A stretch of 64,000 nt of DNA. Source: Stutzerimonas nitrititolerans (GTDB lineage: Bacteria; Pseudomonadota; Gammaproteobacteria; Pseudomonadales; Pseudomonadaceae). The notes under the pieces were generated by a model that ran no database searches, was not told where the DNA came from, and worked only from the letters and a program-made list of their open reading frames with translations. The stretch lies in the NCBI RefSeq assembly GCF_003696285.1, contig NZ_RFFL01000006.1, positions 124,001 through 188,000 of the forward strand. Reading direction: 5' to 3'. Below are positions 28,312 through 37,891 of this stretch, in pieces. Positions within the stretch are counted from its first letter, which is position 1, and each line of letters opens with the position of its first letter. The position numbers and the translations under genes were made by a program.

Positions 28312-28617
28312 ATGAACATCGAACAGATCACCCAACGCCTGCACGCCATCCGCGACCAGAATCACTGGCAGCGCTTTCACAGCCCGAAGAACCTGGCCAT
28401 GGCCGCCAGCGTGGAGATGTCGGAGCTGGTGGAAATATTCCAGTGGCTGACGGAGGACGAATCCCGCCAGCTGCCGGCCGACAAGCTCGAACACGCCGGT
28501 CAGGAAGTCGGCGACATCCTGATGTATCTGCTGCTGATGTGCAGCGAACTGGGCATCGACATGGAGCAGGCGCTGCTGGCCAAGCTGGCCGACAACGAAC
28601 GGCGGTTCGCCCGATGA
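28312..28617 (+). CDS. MazG-like nucleotide pyrophosphohydrolase
   Basis: 101 residues with the all-alpha NTP-pyrophosphatase pattern: metal-binding acidic pairs in VEMSELVEIFQW (about 34-45) and HAGQEVGDILMYLLL (about 61-75). Such short MazG-like proteins (RS21-C6/DCTPP1 type) cleave non-canonical dNTPs such as modified dCTP. It overlaps the ATG of cmoM by 4 bases, so the two are co-expressed. Substrate not determinable from sequence. Confidence 0.9.
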   Translation: MNIEQITQRLHAIRDQNHWQRFHSPKNLAMAASVEMSELVEIFQWLTEDESRQLPADKLEHAGQEVGDILMYLLLMCSELGIDMEQALLAKLADNERRFAR

Positions 28618-29363
28618 GCGATCGCCATTTTGACGAGTTGGCCACGCGCTTCGCCGAAAAGATCTACGGCGGCGCCAAGGGCGCGATCCGCCTGGCCGTG
28701 CTGCAGGCCGACCTTGCCGAAGCGCTGCCGCAGCGCCCGCTGCGCGTGCTCGACATCGGCGCCGGGCTGGGCCACATGAGCCTCTGGCTGGCGCAGCAGG
28801 GCCACGCGGTCATCCTTGCCGAGCCCGCCGAGCCGATGCTCGAAGGCGCCCGTGAGCGCTTCACCAGCGCGGGCCAATCGGCCACCTTCCTCCAGGCGCC
28901 CTGGCAGGAGGTCGAAAACCATGTCGAAGGCCGTTTCGACCTGGTCATCTGCCATGCGGTGCTGGAGTGGCTGGCCGAGCCCCAGGCGATCCTGCCGGTG
29001 CTGCACCGCCTGACCGCTCCTGATGGCTGGCTGTCGCTGGCCTTCTACAACCGCGACGCACTGATCTACCGCAACCTGCTCAAGGGTCACTTCAAGAAGC
29101 TGCGCAGCCAGAGCTTCGCCGGCGAACGCCAGAGCCTGACGCCACAACGGCCGCTCGACCCGCGCGAACTGGCTGCGCAACTCGACCCGCACTGGCGGGT
29201 CGAATCAAGCAGTGGCGTGCGTGTATTCCACGACTACATGCCCGCCGATTTCCAGGCGCGTACCGCGCCGACGGAACTGGTGGAGATGGAACTGGCATAT
29301 CGCCGCCATCCCGCTTTCGCCGGCCTCGGGCGTTATCTACACTGGTTGTGCCGGCCACGCTGA
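28614..29363 (+). CDS. cmoM: tRNA 5-carboxymethoxyuridine methyltransferase CmoM
   Basis: 249-residue class I SAM-dependent methyltransferase. SAM-binding motif I is VLDIGAGLGHMSLWLA (about 44-59), motif II LAEPAEPMLE, motif IV FDLVICHAVLEWL (about 110-122). The N-terminus DRHFDELATRFAEKIYGGAKGAIR is that of CmoM (formerly SmtA), which methylates cmo5U at the tRNA wobble position. ATGA overlap with the MazG-like gene. RefSeq-type length is close to 250-260 for the family. Confidence 0.9.
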   Translation: MSDRHFDELATRFAEKIYGGAKGAIRLAVLQADLAEALPQRPLRVLDIGAGLGHMSLWLAQQGHAVILAEPAEPMLEGARERFTSAGQSATFLQAPWQEVENHVEGRFDLVICHAVLEWLAEPQAILPVLHRLTAPDGWLSLAFYNRDALIYRNLLKGHFKKLRSQSFAGERQSLTPQRPLDPRELAAQLDPHWRVESSSGVRVFHDYMPADFQARTAPTELVEMELAYRRHPAFAGLGRYLHWLCRPR

Positions 29364-29383
29364 AGCCGACGCGGGAGGTGTTC

Positions 29384-29980
29384 ATGTCGAGCCGCGCTGT
29401 ATTGCCACTGCTCTGTCTGAGCCTTGCCGCCTGCCAGAGCAACAACCCCTACACCAGCGAGTCGGCGCCGATTCCGCCGCCACCTCCGGTCGAGCAGATT
29501 CAGTCGCCCATCTACCCGGCCGCGCCTCGCGATTTCTCCGGCTACCAGAACTGGAGCTGGCGCAGCCCGCCGGCAGCCACGGCGTCGATCGCCGCCGAAG
29601 AGTTGCAGGAAATGGTCGCCGGCGCGCTCGATCAACGCGGCCTGCGCCCGGCGCCGGCTGGCGCCAAGGGCGACGTGCAGGTCAGCGTCAGCGCCAACCG
29701 GGCAACGCGACTGCGCCAGACCTACGATGACTACGGCTATGGTCCGCGAATCGGCGTGGGTCGCTACGGCGGCGGTTATGGGGGCTGGGGCAGCACGCCG
29801 GTGGTGCGCACCTATGAAGAAGAAGTGATCGCGGTACGCATCGAGATGTACGACGGCGCTTCGGGCCAGGCCATCTGGAGCAACCGGGCCGAAGCCAGGA
29901 GCAGCGCAAAACAGGCCGAACGCAAGGATGCCGCGCGCGACGCGGTGAATCGTGCGCTGGCCGATTATCCGCCACGTTGA
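29384..29980 (+). CDS. DUF4136 lipoprotein, paralogue 1
   Basis: 198 residues with a lipoprotein signal (lipobox SLAAC, Cys about 17) and a DUF4136 domain: PRDFSGYQNWSWRSPP, EELQEMVAGALDQRGLRPAP, DVQVSVSANRATR, then a Gly/Tyr-rich segment (GVGRYGGGYGGWG) and VIAVRIEMYDGASGQAIWS. GGGAGGTGTTC is immediately before the ATG at 29384. Outer-membrane lipoprotein of unknown role; a second copy follows at 30042. Confidence 0.85.
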   Translation: MSSRAVLPLLCLSLAACQSNNPYTSESAPIPPPPPVEQIQSPIYPAAPRDFSGYQNWSWRSPPAATASIAAEELQEMVAGALDQRGLRPAPAGAKGDVQVSVSANRATRLRQTYDDYGYGPRIGVGRYGGGYGGWGSTPVVRTYEEEVIAVRIEMYDGASGQAIWSNRAEARSSAKQAERKDAARDAVNRALADYPPR

Positions 29981-30041
29981 ACACGACGATCGCTCATCCA
30001 GGATGGGCGACGCCTCCATCGACCGCTCGAGGAGAACGAAG

Positions 30042-30599
30042 ATGCGTCATTTATCGATACTGCCCCTGCTATTGCTGCTGGCGGCCTGCCAGAGCACCCA
30101 GGTGCAGCGGGATTTCGATCCCCAGCGGGATTTCTCCGCGTATCGCAGCTGGGCGTGGCAGGAGCCGGCGCTGCAATTTCGCCCGGACGACCCGCGCATC
30201 CAGAGCGACCTCACCGAACAGCGCATCCGCAGCGCCGTCAGCGAGCAGCTCGACCAGCGCGGTCTGCGTCCGGCCCAAGGTGCCCAGGCGCCCGATCTGA
30301 AAGTGCAGGTCTGGTTCATCGTCGACGAGCGCACCCAGCAGTACAGCTCGTCGTCGCTCAGCGCCTGGGGCAATCCCTGGTATGGCTACTGGGGCGGCCC
30401 GGTGTACACCGACACCCGCACCGTCCACTACCGCGTCGGCACGCTGCAGCTGGACTTTTACGATGCCGATGACGGCAAGCTGGTCTGGCGCGGCAGCACC
30501 GAGCAGGTACTGCGCGACAATCCGGGTGGCCCACAGGAGCGGGCGGGAATGTTCCGCGAAACCGTAGCCAAGGTGCTTTCGCAGTACCCGCCGCAATAA
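30042..30599 (+). CDS. DUF4136 lipoprotein, paralogue 2
   Basis: 185 residues, lipobox LLAAC (Cys about 16), same domain order as the preceding gene: QRDFSAYRSWAWQEP, IRSAVSEQLDQRGLRPAQ, DLKVQVWFIVDE, a Trp/Gly/Tyr-rich loop (WGNPWYGYWGG), then LQLDFYDADDGKLVWRG and a C-terminal VAKVLSQYPPQ. The matching C-terminus of paralogue 1 ends ALADYPPR. GAGGAGAACGAAG precedes the ATG. The pair arose by tandem duplication; function unknown. Confidence 0.85.
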   Translation: MRHLSILPLLLLLAACQSTQVQRDFDPQRDFSAYRSWAWQEPALQFRPDDPRIQSDLTEQRIRSAVSEQLDQRGLRPAQGAQAPDLKVQVWFIVDERTQQYSSSSLSAWGNPWYGYWGGPVYTDTRTVHYRVGTLQLDFYDADDGKLVWRGSTEQVLRDNPGGPQERAGMFRETVAKVLSQYPPQ

Positions 30600-30647
30600 A
30601 GCGCGGCGATCGACTCTGCGAACCAGGCCGGTCCGGCGGCCTCGCCG

Positions 30648-31583
30648 CTATTTACGCTCGAAGGAGTAGAACAGGTTGGGCTCGCTGACCAGATAGAGGT
30701 CGCCACGGGCATCGAAGGTCACGCCCTCGGCCTGCGGTACGCTGTCATTGAGTCCGGCAAAGCCGCTCCAGAGCGAGCGGAAGCTGACCAGTTCGCCCTG
30801 CGCGTCGAGCTCCAGCAGCATCTTCGCTTCATCGCTGAGCAGCACCAGATGCCCGGTGCGCTCGTCGAAGTGCACCGAAGACAGGTCGCTGGCCATGTCG
30901 ATATCAGCGATCCAGGCCGTCCGGTCGATGACGTTCAGGTTCATCTGGCCATTGAAGCTGGCCTTGATGCCCTGGATTTCGTAGAGCTTGCGAGGCGAGT
31001 GCTCCTTGACCACGAAGAGCCGGTCACCGCGGCGATCGTAGCCGACGCCCTCGAAGCCGGCGTTATCGGCCTCTCCCAGCGTCAGCGAGATCGAGGCGTA
31101 GTCCTCGCGAAGCAGCTCGCCGGGCCGATCCGGCACCGGCACGATGACCAGCGACTGCTTGCGCTCTTCGACCAGCACCAGCAGGTCGTCGCCCAGGTAG
31201 GTAACGCCTTCCACGTCGCTGAAACCGCTCAACGGGTAGCGCGCCATGAAGGTGCCGTCCTTGCCCAGCGCGACCAGTTCTTCGGGATTGTTGATCACCG
31301 TCCAGAGATGATCGCGGCGTTCGTCGAAGGTCAGCCCCGACAGGTTGTTGTTGACCGTGGCCACCGGCAGCGCATCGACGCGCACCTCGTATTCAGGCAA
31401 CCAGAGCGCGCGCGCCTTGCTGCCACCCTCGAGCCAGGCGGTCTTCATGGTGAAGAACAGGCGCTCGTCCAGATGCACAGTGGTCGCGGTATACAACAGA
31501 CAGAATGCCAGTGCTCCTAGCAGCCAGACTCGGGGTTTCACCGCGGCTAGCCGACCCGGTAGCGCCTTTGAACGAGCGAACAT
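30648..31583 (-). CDS. SdiA-regulated-domain (YjiK-type) protein
   Basis: 311 residues: basic start, one membrane anchor (about 19-38, VWLLGALAFCLLYTATTVHL) and a periplasmic beta-propeller of the SdiA-regulated family: VNNNLSGLTFDERRDHLWTVINN, SDVEGVTYLGDDLLVLVEE, NAGFEGVGYDRRGDRLFVVKE, DLSSVHFDERTGHLVLLSDE, QAEGVTFDARGDLYLVSEP. Repeating D-x-x-G/F-EG motifs are typical. Possibly a lactonase-like or binding propeller; function not established. Convergent with the DUF4136 pair. Confidence 0.85.
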   Translation of the reverse strand: MFARSKALPGRLAAVKPRVWLLGALAFCLLYTATTVHLDERLFFTMKTAWLEGGSKARALWLPEYEVRVDALPVATVNNNLSGLTFDERRDHLWTVINNPEELVALGKDGTFMARYPLSGFSDVEGVTYLGDDLLVLVEERKQSLVIVPVPDRPGELLREDYASISLTLGEADNAGFEGVGYDRRGDRLFVVKEHSPRKLYEIQGIKASFNGQMNLNVIDRTAWIADIDMASDLSSVHFDERTGHLVLLSDEAKMLLELDAQGELVSFRSLWSGFAGLNDSVPQAEGVTFDARGDLYLVSEPNLFYSFERK

Positions 31584-31810
31584 GGAGAGTTCTCGATAGT
31601 TTTTTCAAGGGCAGCCTGCCCGCAAAAGATTGCAATATGGTGACTCCCCGGATTCCCTCCAGTGGCCAGCCGCTCTAGATCGAGCCTTTTACCGACCCGA
31701 GAGTCTACAGGTAGTTCCACGGTTCCACGGAACTCGTTCCTGCCTGCAGGGCCCAATGCCCCAAGGAACGGTTGCGCTTGCAACCCATGACACAACGGCA
31801 GGAGAAAGAC

Positions 31811-32104
31811 ATGCGGGTGGAAGGCTTCTTCGAGTGGCTAGGCCAGGCGCTCGGCACGGTGATTCGCTACATCGTCGATGCACTCAGCGGCCTCTTCGGC
31901 CTGTTTGCCGACGCCGGGCACAATTTTCTCGAAGGCCTGTCGCGAACCCTGGGCATGGACCGTTCGCTGATCAGCCTGGTGGCGCTGGCCCTCGGCCTGT
32001 TACTGCTGGTGGCCGCCCTGCGCGCCTTCCTGCGGCGCTCGATCATCGCAGGGGTGATCTGGCTGTTCCTCGGACTGTGGCTCTTGAGCTGGCTCATCCA
32101 TTGA
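31811..32104 (+). CDS. Small conserved membrane protein of unknown function
   Basis: 97 residues: an amphipathic N-terminal half (MRVEGFFEWLGQALGTVIRY, then IVDALSGLFGLFADAGHNF) and two hydrophobic C-terminal helices (about 52-70 and 76-96). CAGGAGAAAGAC, an ideal ribosome site, precedes the ATG at 31811. I do not recognise a named family. A 74-bp degraded copy of its ribosome site and first codons is present at 56217-56290, showing the locus has been duplicated in the past. Confidence 0.72.
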   Translation: MRVEGFFEWLGQALGTVIRYIVDALSGLFGLFADAGHNFLEGLSRTLGMDRSLISLVALALGLLLLVAALRAFLRRSIIAGVIWLFLGLWLLSWLIH

Positions 32105-32322
32105 AAGCAGCCGCACGCTCCAGAATGATCGCACGGCGCATCAATGCGCCGAAAAGTACGCAGCCGAAGCTGAACGAGAAGTAACCGGAGCCTGCCTACC
32201 ATCCAAGCATTTCGTCCGGCTTTCCGGCCTCCAGCGCTTCTATCGAAGCATTTCCATAGCGCGATCGCCCGACCCCAAGCCGCGAGCTTCGGTATAGTGG
32301 CCGGCTGTTCTGGAGGCTCGCA

Positions 32323-33675
32323 ATGTCCCGGCTGTTAGCTGCCTGGCGGCACGCACCGACCCATCGACGGGTCTGGGCGCTGGCCGCGCCGATGATCCTC
32401 TCCAATCTTTCCGTACCGCTGGTGGCGCTGGTGGATAGTGCCGTGATCGGCCACCTCCCCCACGCCCATCAGTTGGCGTCGGTCGCCGTGGGCGGGAGCC
32501 TCTATACCTTGCTGATCTGGGTCATGGGCTTCCTGCGGATGGGCACCACCGGCTTCGCGGCGCAGGCCACGGGCCGCCAGGACGGCGGCGAACTGCGTCA
32601 GATTCTGCTGCAGGGCCTGCTGCTGGCACTGGGTTTCGCGTTGCTGCTTAGCGTGTTCGCCCTGCCGCTCAAGGGCGTCGCCTTGCGGTTGATGCAACCC
32701 TCGGCCGAACTGGACGACCTGACCCGCGAGTATTTCCATACTCGCCTGTTCGGGCTGCCCGCAGCGCTGGCCAGCTACGCGTTGATCGGCTGGTTCCTCG
32801 GCGCACAGAACGCCCGGGCGCCGCTGGCGATGCTGCTGACCACCAACCTGCTGAACGTCGCGCTGGATCTCTGGTTCGTGCTCGGGCTGGAGTGGGGCGT
32901 GGCCGGCGCGGCGCGCGCATCGGTCATTGCCGAATGGAGCGGCGCGCTGCTCGGGCTGGCACTGACCCGCGGCGCGCTGCGACGCCATCCGGGCCAGCTC
33001 GACATGCCGGCGCTGCGCCGCTGGCAGAACTGGCGCCCGCTGATGGCTGTCAATCGCGACATCTTCATTCGCTCGCTGGCGCTGCAGCTGGTGTTCTTCC
33101 TGGTCACGGTTCAGGGAACGCGCCTGGGCGATGCCACCGTCGCCGCCAACGCCCTGCTGCTCAACGGCCTGCTGCTGACCGCCCATGCGCTCGACGGTCT
33201 GGCGCATGCGGTAGAGGCGCTCAGCGGGCATGCCATCGGCGCCGGCAACCGTGACGAATTACGGCGAACCCTGACGGTGGCGGGTGGCTGGTCGCTGATC
33301 GCCAGCCTGGGTTTCGCCGGGTTCTTCCTGCTCGGCGGGCACCTGTTCATCCAGTTGCAGACCGATATTCCCGCCGTGCGCGAACTGGCGCTGGCCTACA
33401 TGCCCTACCTGGCGGCGCTGCCCTTGATCGCCGTGTGGAGCTACCTGCTCGACGGCCTGTTCATCGGCGCCACCCGTGCCAGGGAGATGCGCAACGGCAT
33501 GCTGCTTGCTTTGGCAATTGCACTGCCACTGGGCTGGCTTTTGCAAGGGCTGGGCAACCACGGCCTGTGGTTGGCCTTCCTGGCTTTCATGCTGTCGCGA
33601 GGCATCTGCCTGGGGCTCATCGCACGCGGTCTGCAACGGCGCCAGGCCTGGTTTAAGCTTGCCGGAGCTCACTGA
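32323..33675 (+). CDS. MATE-family efflux transporter (DinF type)
   Basis: 450 residues with twelve membrane helices in two six-helix halves. N-terminal motif ALAAPMILSNLSVPLVALVD and VIGHLPHAHQLASVAVG are DinF-type, as are GFLRMGTTGFAAQATGR and AHALDGLAHAVEALSGHAIG. MATE proteins export cationic drugs or toxic metabolites using Na+ or H+. It is followed 14 bases later by a DUF2214 gene and probably co-transcribed with it. The substrate cannot be read from sequence. Confidence 0.92.
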   Translation: MSRLLAAWRHAPTHRRVWALAAPMILSNLSVPLVALVDSAVIGHLPHAHQLASVAVGGSLYTLLIWVMGFLRMGTTGFAAQATGRQDGGELRQILLQGLLLALGFALLLSVFALPLKGVALRLMQPSAELDDLTREYFHTRLFGLPAALASYALIGWFLGAQNARAPLAMLLTTNLLNVALDLWFVLGLEWGVAGAARASVIAEWSGALLGLALTRGALRRHPGQLDMPALRRWQNWRPLMAVNRDIFIRSLALQLVFFLVTVQGTRLGDATVAANALLLNGLLLTAHALDGLAHAVEALSGHAIGAGNRDELRRTLTVAGGWSLIASLGFAGFFLLGGHLFIQLQTDIPAVRELALAYMPYLAALPLIAVWSYLLDGLFIGATRAREMRNGMLLALAIALPLGWLLQGLGNHGLWLAFLAFMLSRGICLGLIARGLQRRQAWFKLAGAH

Positions 33676-33689
33676 AATAAGGTCCTGAC

Positions 33690-34145
33690 ATGATCTACGC
33701 CGTCGCCGCCTATCTGCATTTTCTGGCGATATTCCTGCTCGTCGCATTGCTGGTACTGGAGCATCAGCTGTTCCGCCTGCCGCTGACCCTGGAGCGCGCA
33801 CGCAGCCTGTTTCGCATCGACCTGATGTTCGGCGTCGCCGCCGGTCTGGTACTGATCACCGGCGCGGCGCGCGCCCTGCGCTACGGCAAGGGCCTGGACT
33901 ACTATCTGCACAACAGCCTGTTCCACGCGAAGATCGGCCTGTTCGTCCTGGTCGCGCTGCTCTCGATCTACCCCACCGTTACCTTCCTCGGCTGGCGCGG
34001 TGCGCTCAAGGCGGGGGAGTTGCCGAAAGTGACAGCGCGCACCGGCAGATGGGTTACGCTGATTATTCGCATCGAACTGCTCGTGTTGTTGTCGATTCCA
34101 TTGCTGGCCGCCTCGATGGCGCGCGGCTTCGGCGTCATCGTCTGA
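33690..34145 (+). CDS. DUF2214 membrane protein
   Basis: 151 residues with four predicted membrane helices. Family features: MIYAVAAYLHFLAIFLLVALLV start split over helix 1, RIDLMFGVAAGLVLITGAARAL in helix 2, and HNSLFHAKIGLFVLVALLSIYPTVTF in helix 3, with a conserved His in HFLAIF and HAKIGLF that could bind heme. DUF2214 has no proven function. Start 14 bases after the MATE gene. Confidence 0.85.
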   Translation: MIYAVAAYLHFLAIFLLVALLVLEHQLFRLPLTLERARSLFRIDLMFGVAAGLVLITGAARALRYGKGLDYYLHNSLFHAKIGLFVLVALLSIYPTVTFLGWRGALKAGELPKVTARTGRWVTLIIRIELLVLLSIPLLAASMARGFGVIV

Positions 34146-34217
34146 TGATGCTGCGCCATCACGCCAGCCTCGCCTGATCGGCAGGCGCACCCTCGCTTCA
34201 CCTGAGAAGGAATATCC

Positions 34218-35729
34218 ATGCGCACCCCGAAGACCCGCTTCCAGCTGCCAGCGGAAAATTACGAGATGCTGGTCAATGCCGTGGTCGACTACGCGATCTA
34301 CATGCTGTCACCCGAAGGCCATGTGATCAGCTGGAACAGCGGGGCGGAGCGGATCAAGGGCTACCATCGCGACGACATCCTGGGAGAGCATTTTTCATGC
34401 TTCTTCACCGAGGAGGATCGCGCCGCCGGAAAGCCTGACCGGGCGCTCTCGGTCGCGCTTCGCGACGGCCGATTCCTGGATGAGGGCTGGCGACTGCGCA
34501 AGGACGGCAGTCGCTTCTGGGCGCTGACGGTGCTCGACACCGTGTACGACAAACAGGGCAAGCTGATCGGCCTGGCCAAGATCACCCGGGACATCACCGA
34601 GCGCCGCGAGGCCCAGCAGCGCCTCGACGAGGCGCGCGAACAACTGATGCAGGCACAGAAGCTCGAGGCGCTGGGCCAGTTCACCGGTGGCCTGGCCCAC
34701 GATTTCAACAACCTGCTGACCATCATTCGCGGCGCCACCGACCTGGGCGCCCGGCAAACCACCGATCCGCGGCTGCTGCGTCAGCTGGAAACCATTCGCA
34801 CGGCCGTCGACAGTGGCGCCAGCATCACCCGCAGGTTGCTCGACTTCGCCCGGCGGCAACCGCTGCAGACGCAGTTGATCGAGCCCAGCACGACCCTGCA
34901 GAACACCTTGCAGCTGCTGCGCCAGAGCCTGCACAACGACATCAAGCTGACCAGCGATATCGCACCGAACCTGCCGCCGGTACGGGTCGACCCCGGCCTG
35001 CTGGAGCTGAGCCTGCTCAACCTGACCATCAACGCCCGCGACGCCATTGCCCAGACAGGCAGCATTCACCTTAGTGCTTACCCTTACGAGCTCAACGGCG
35101 AACTGGACGAGCTGCACGGCCAGTTCGTCGCCATTGCGCTGCGTGACGACGGCAGCGGCATCCCGCCGGAGCTCTGTTCGAGAATCTTCGAACCCTTCTT
35201 CACCACCAAGCAGTTCGGCAAGGGCACCGGCCTCGGTCTCAGCCAGGCCTACGGATTCGCCCGCCAGTCCAGCGGTACGGTACAGGTGCAGAGCACGCCG
35301 GGGCACGGCACCACCGTGACGCTGTACCTGCCAGTCGACCGCGCCGGCAGCCGCAGGGCCGAAGAAGCCAGCGACAGCGATGCCAAGCGCATCCTGCTGG
35401 TCGAGGATGACCAGCACCTGGCCGTGGTGGCTGGCGACATGCTGGAGATGATGGGCTTCGATGTCATCATCGCCCACAGTGCCAACGAGGCCTTGCAGCT
35501 GATCAATCGCCTGCCGCGGATCGACCTGCTGTTCAGCGACATCGTGATGCCGGGCGGCACCAATGGCCTGGAGCTGGCGAACCATATACGCGAGCGCCGG
35601 CCGGAACTGCCCATCCTGCTCGCCAGCGGCTTCAGCAACGCCCAGCAGAAGGACGCTCTGATCTATCCGTTGCTGGACAAGCCCTACACCTACGAGAAAC
35701 TGGCCGACGCGTTGCAGGAGTTGCTCTAG
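34218..35729 (+). CDS. Hybrid sensor histidine kinase (PAS-HisKA-HATPase-REC)
   Basis: 503 residues, no membrane segment. PAS domain with PAC (about 10-130; [26 protein letters not shown] is the typical start, [15 protein letters not shown] the end), phospho-acceptor box [17 protein letters not shown] (His about 158), ATPase motifs [32 protein letters not shown], and a C-terminal receiver with [11 protein letters not shown] and [10 protein letters not shown] (Asp about 438). The His kinase family matches the blue-light/PAS soluble kinases that are often photoreceptor-like, but no LOV Cys motif is seen. Partner regulator not nearby. A short TAGGGTCTG repeat end overlaps its stop codon. Confidence 0.92.
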   Translation: MRTPKTRFQLPAENYEMLVNAVVDYAIYMLSPEGHVISWNSGAERIKGYHRDDILGEHFSCFFTEEDRAAGKPDRALSVALRDGRFLDEGWRLRKDGSRFWALTVLDTVYDKQGKLIGLAKITRDITERREAQQRLDEAREQLMQAQKLEALGQFTGGLAHDFNNLLTIIRGATDLGARQTTDPRLLRQLETIRTAVDSGASITRRLLDFARRQPLQTQLIEPSTTLQNTLQLLRQSLHNDIKLTSDIAPNLPPVRVDPGLLELSLLNLTINARDAIAQTGSIHLSAYPYELNGELDELHGQFVAIALRDDGSGIPPELCSRIFEPFFTTKQFGKGTGLGLSQAYGFARQSSGTVQVQSTPGHGTTVTLYLPVDRAGSRRAEEASDSDAKRILLVEDDQHLAVVAGDMLEMMGFDVIIAHSANEALQLINRLPRIDLLFSDIVMPGGTNGLELANHIRERRPELPILLASGFSNAQQKDALIYPLLDKPYTYEKLADALQELL

Positions 35730-35810
35730 GGTCTGCCTCGTGAGCCGGTCGATGGCCTTTGCGCCGCGAATCGCAGTATGGTCCTGGTTCTCCACCACGA
35801 AGGATGAACC

Positions 35811-36641
35811 ATGGCCGCCAAAACCAGCAGCATACGGCAGCAGACTCACCTCGCCGTTCTGATCGACGCCGACAACGCGCCGGCAGCCATCGTCGAGGGG
35901 CTGTTCGAGGAAATCGCCAAGTACGGCGTCGCCAGCGTCAAGCGCATCTATGGCGACTGGACCAAGCCCAACCTGGGCAGCTGGAAGAAGGTGTTGCTCG
36001 ACTACTCCATCCAGCCGATCCAGCAGTTCGCCTACACCTCCGGCAAGAATGCCACGGACAGCTCGCTGATCATCGACGCCATGGACCTGCTCTACACCCG
36101 GCGCTTCGACGGTTTCTGCCTGGTCTCCAGCGACAGCGATTTCACCCGCCTGGCCGCGCGCCTTCGCGAGGAAGGCCTGACCGTCTACGGCTTCGGCGAA
36201 CAGAAGACGCCCTCACCCTTCGTCTCCGCCTGCGACAAGTTCGTCTATACCGAAATCCTGCGCGCCGACGCACCCAAGACATCGCAGGAGCCGCCGAGCA
36301 ACGGCGACAAAGCGGTTACCCCGACGGCAACCGAGAAAGCCGATGAAGACTCCGGGACGGCGGGCAAGGCCGCATCGGTCAAGACACAGAAGGTCCCGGT
36401 GGACTTCATCGCCAAGGTCCTCAGCGACATCGCCGACGACGAGGACGACTGGGTCCAGCTCGGCCTGCTGGGCTCGAACATCAGCAAGCTGCGCCCCGCC
36501 TTCGACCCCCGCCTGTATGGTTTCAAGAAGCTCAGCGACCTGATCAAGTCCCAGCCAAAGCGCTTCGAACTCGACGCCCGGGGCACCACGTCCACCGGCG
36601 GCAAGGCCCTATACGCCCGAAATCTGAGGCCATCCCGATAG
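35811..36641 (+). CDS. NYN-domain (PIN-like) protein with C-terminal OST-HTH domain
   Basis: 276 residues. N-terminal NYN/LabA-type nuclease fold (about 12-150): acidic residues in LIDADNAPA (Asp19, Asp21), DSSLIIDAMDLL and LVSSDSDFTRLA form the usual metal site. A low-complexity linker (about 155-195) leads to an OST-HTH/LOTUS domain (about 197-270, ISKLRPAFDPRLYGFKKLSDLI). OST-HTH binds RNA, so the protein is probably an RNA-targeted nuclease or RNA-binding regulator. Monocistronic. Confidence 0.9.
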   Translation: MAAKTSSIRQQTHLAVLIDADNAPAAIVEGLFEEIAKYGVASVKRIYGDWTKPNLGSWKKVLLDYSIQPIQQFAYTSGKNATDSSLIIDAMDLLYTRRFDGFCLVSSDSDFTRLAARLREEGLTVYGFGEQKTPSPFVSACDKFVYTEILRADAPKTSQEPPSNGDKAVTPTATEKADEDSGTAGKAASVKTQKVPVDFIAKVLSDIADDEDDWVQLGLLGSNISKLRPAFDPRLYGFKKLSDLIKSQPKRFELDARGTTSTGGKALYARNLRPSR

Positions 36642-36756
36642 ACGAAGCCGCATAGCAGCATCGAGAGCCAAGCATCTTGCAACCAATCGATGCAGGCCTG
36701 AGCGAACCCTTGACCATCGCGCTCTTCTAAGCAGAACTCGACTGACGGAGGTATTC

Positions 36757-37230
36757 ATGACCAAGCCACTGCTGGCCGCCTGCGGATTCGCCATTGGCAT
36801 TCCGCTCGCCCTTGCCCAGACACCGAAGCCGGAAGTGATCACCCACCTGAACGATCTCGATATCGAGGTCAGCGCCATGGGCGTGCCCACCTCCACGACC
36901 GAGGCTGGCGGCGAGCTGGTAGGCATTCGCGCGGTCAAGGTGATGAACAACACCGGGGAAATGATCACTTGCGAGTTTCACGTGCCGAACGAGGCGCGGG
37001 CGAGCACCTCCGCCCCACCGGTGTTCAACGTCAACCCCAACAGCCAGCGGGTGGAGCGGGTACCGGGTGAGTACTCCCCGAACGAACCCTTTGCCGAGCT
37101 CAGCTGCCGCAGCGCCGCCCAGCGCACCGATACCACCGGGCTGCCACCCCGCGAGCCTGCCGCTGAACCGGCCAGCCGCAACGAGCCCGCTTCCGGCGCA
37201 GCAGAGGATTCGATGCGCTCACGGGACTGA
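36757..37230 (+). CDS. Hypothetical periplasmic protein
   Basis: 157 residues: signal peptide (cut near ALAQTPKP, about 20-21), a compact domain with two Cys (EMITCEFHVPNEA and FAELSCRSAAQ) that may form a disulfide, and a disordered Pro/Ala/Glu tail. I recognise no family. GGAGGT lies before the ATG at 36757. About 230 bases with nothing identifiable separate it from the next gene. Confidence 0.7.
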   Translation: MTKPLLAACGFAIGIPLALAQTPKPEVITHLNDLDIEVSAMGVPTSTTEAGGELVGIRAVKVMNNTGEMITCEFHVPNEARASTSAPPVFNVNPNSQRVERVPGEYSPNEPFAELSCRSAAQRTDTTGLPPREPAAEPASRNEPASGAAEDSMRSRD

Positions 37231-37462
37231 TCCGTTCGCGCTCGCGGCGACCAGCAATTGCGCCGGGGTGGTGTTGAGCGCAGCGATCCAATCGACTCAG
37301 CAGGCAGGCTCGTTGACCGAGCGTCATTGCACCCGGCCCGGTCAGCGGATCGGAACTATACGCCAGCGGCACGATCCCCTTTTAGACACAGTCAGAGCGA
37401 GCCTGGCAGGCCAGATCCGACCGAGCATCACGCCAGGACCGCCCAGCGATGAGGAGCCTGCC

Positions 37463-37891
37463 GTGACCGCTACCACCCAGCGCACCTACCGAAGCACGCC
37501 GAACCCGCTGCATGCGACCCTGCTTGCCGGGACCGTTCCCCTGTTTCTCGGCGCCATGCTGAGCGATATCGCCTACTTTCGCAGTTACCAGATTCAGTGG
37601 AGCAACTTCGCCTCATGGCTGATTGCCGGGGGCCTGGTTTTCTGCGGGCTGGCCCTGCTGTTCGCGCTGGTCAACCTGATCCGTGCGGAGCAGAAGAAAG
37701 GGCGGCCCATGGTCTATTTCCTGCTCCTGCTGGCGACCTGGGTATTGGGGTTCATCAATGCCTTCGAGCACGCCAAGGACGCCTGGGCGGCCATGCCCGC
37801 CGGCCTGGTTCTATCCGTCATCGTCGCCTTGCTGGCCTGTGTGGCGACCGCGATCGGGCTCACCAACCTGCGCGCGGGAGGTGAAGCATGA
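37463..37891 (+). CDS. DUF2231-type membrane protein
   Basis: 142 residues starting at a GTG (37463) with GAGGAG six bases upstream. Four membrane helices (about 20-40, 50-70, 80-98, 108-130): the beginning RSTPNPLHATLLAGTVPLFLGAM has the conserved HP/H-x-x-L start of DUF2231, often a heme-linked or electron-transfer membrane subunit. Its stop overlaps the ATG of the sorbosone-type dehydrogenase by 4 bases, so it probably tethers or serves that enzyme. This pairing is frequent in proteobacteria, function inferred. Confidence 0.83.
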   Translation: MTATTQRTYRSTPNPLHATLLAGTVPLFLGAMLSDIAYFRSYQIQWSNFASWLIAGGLVFCGLALLFALVNLIRAEQKKGRPMVYFLLLLATWVLGFINAFEHAKDAWAAMPAGLVLSVIVALLACVATAIGLTNLRAGGEA

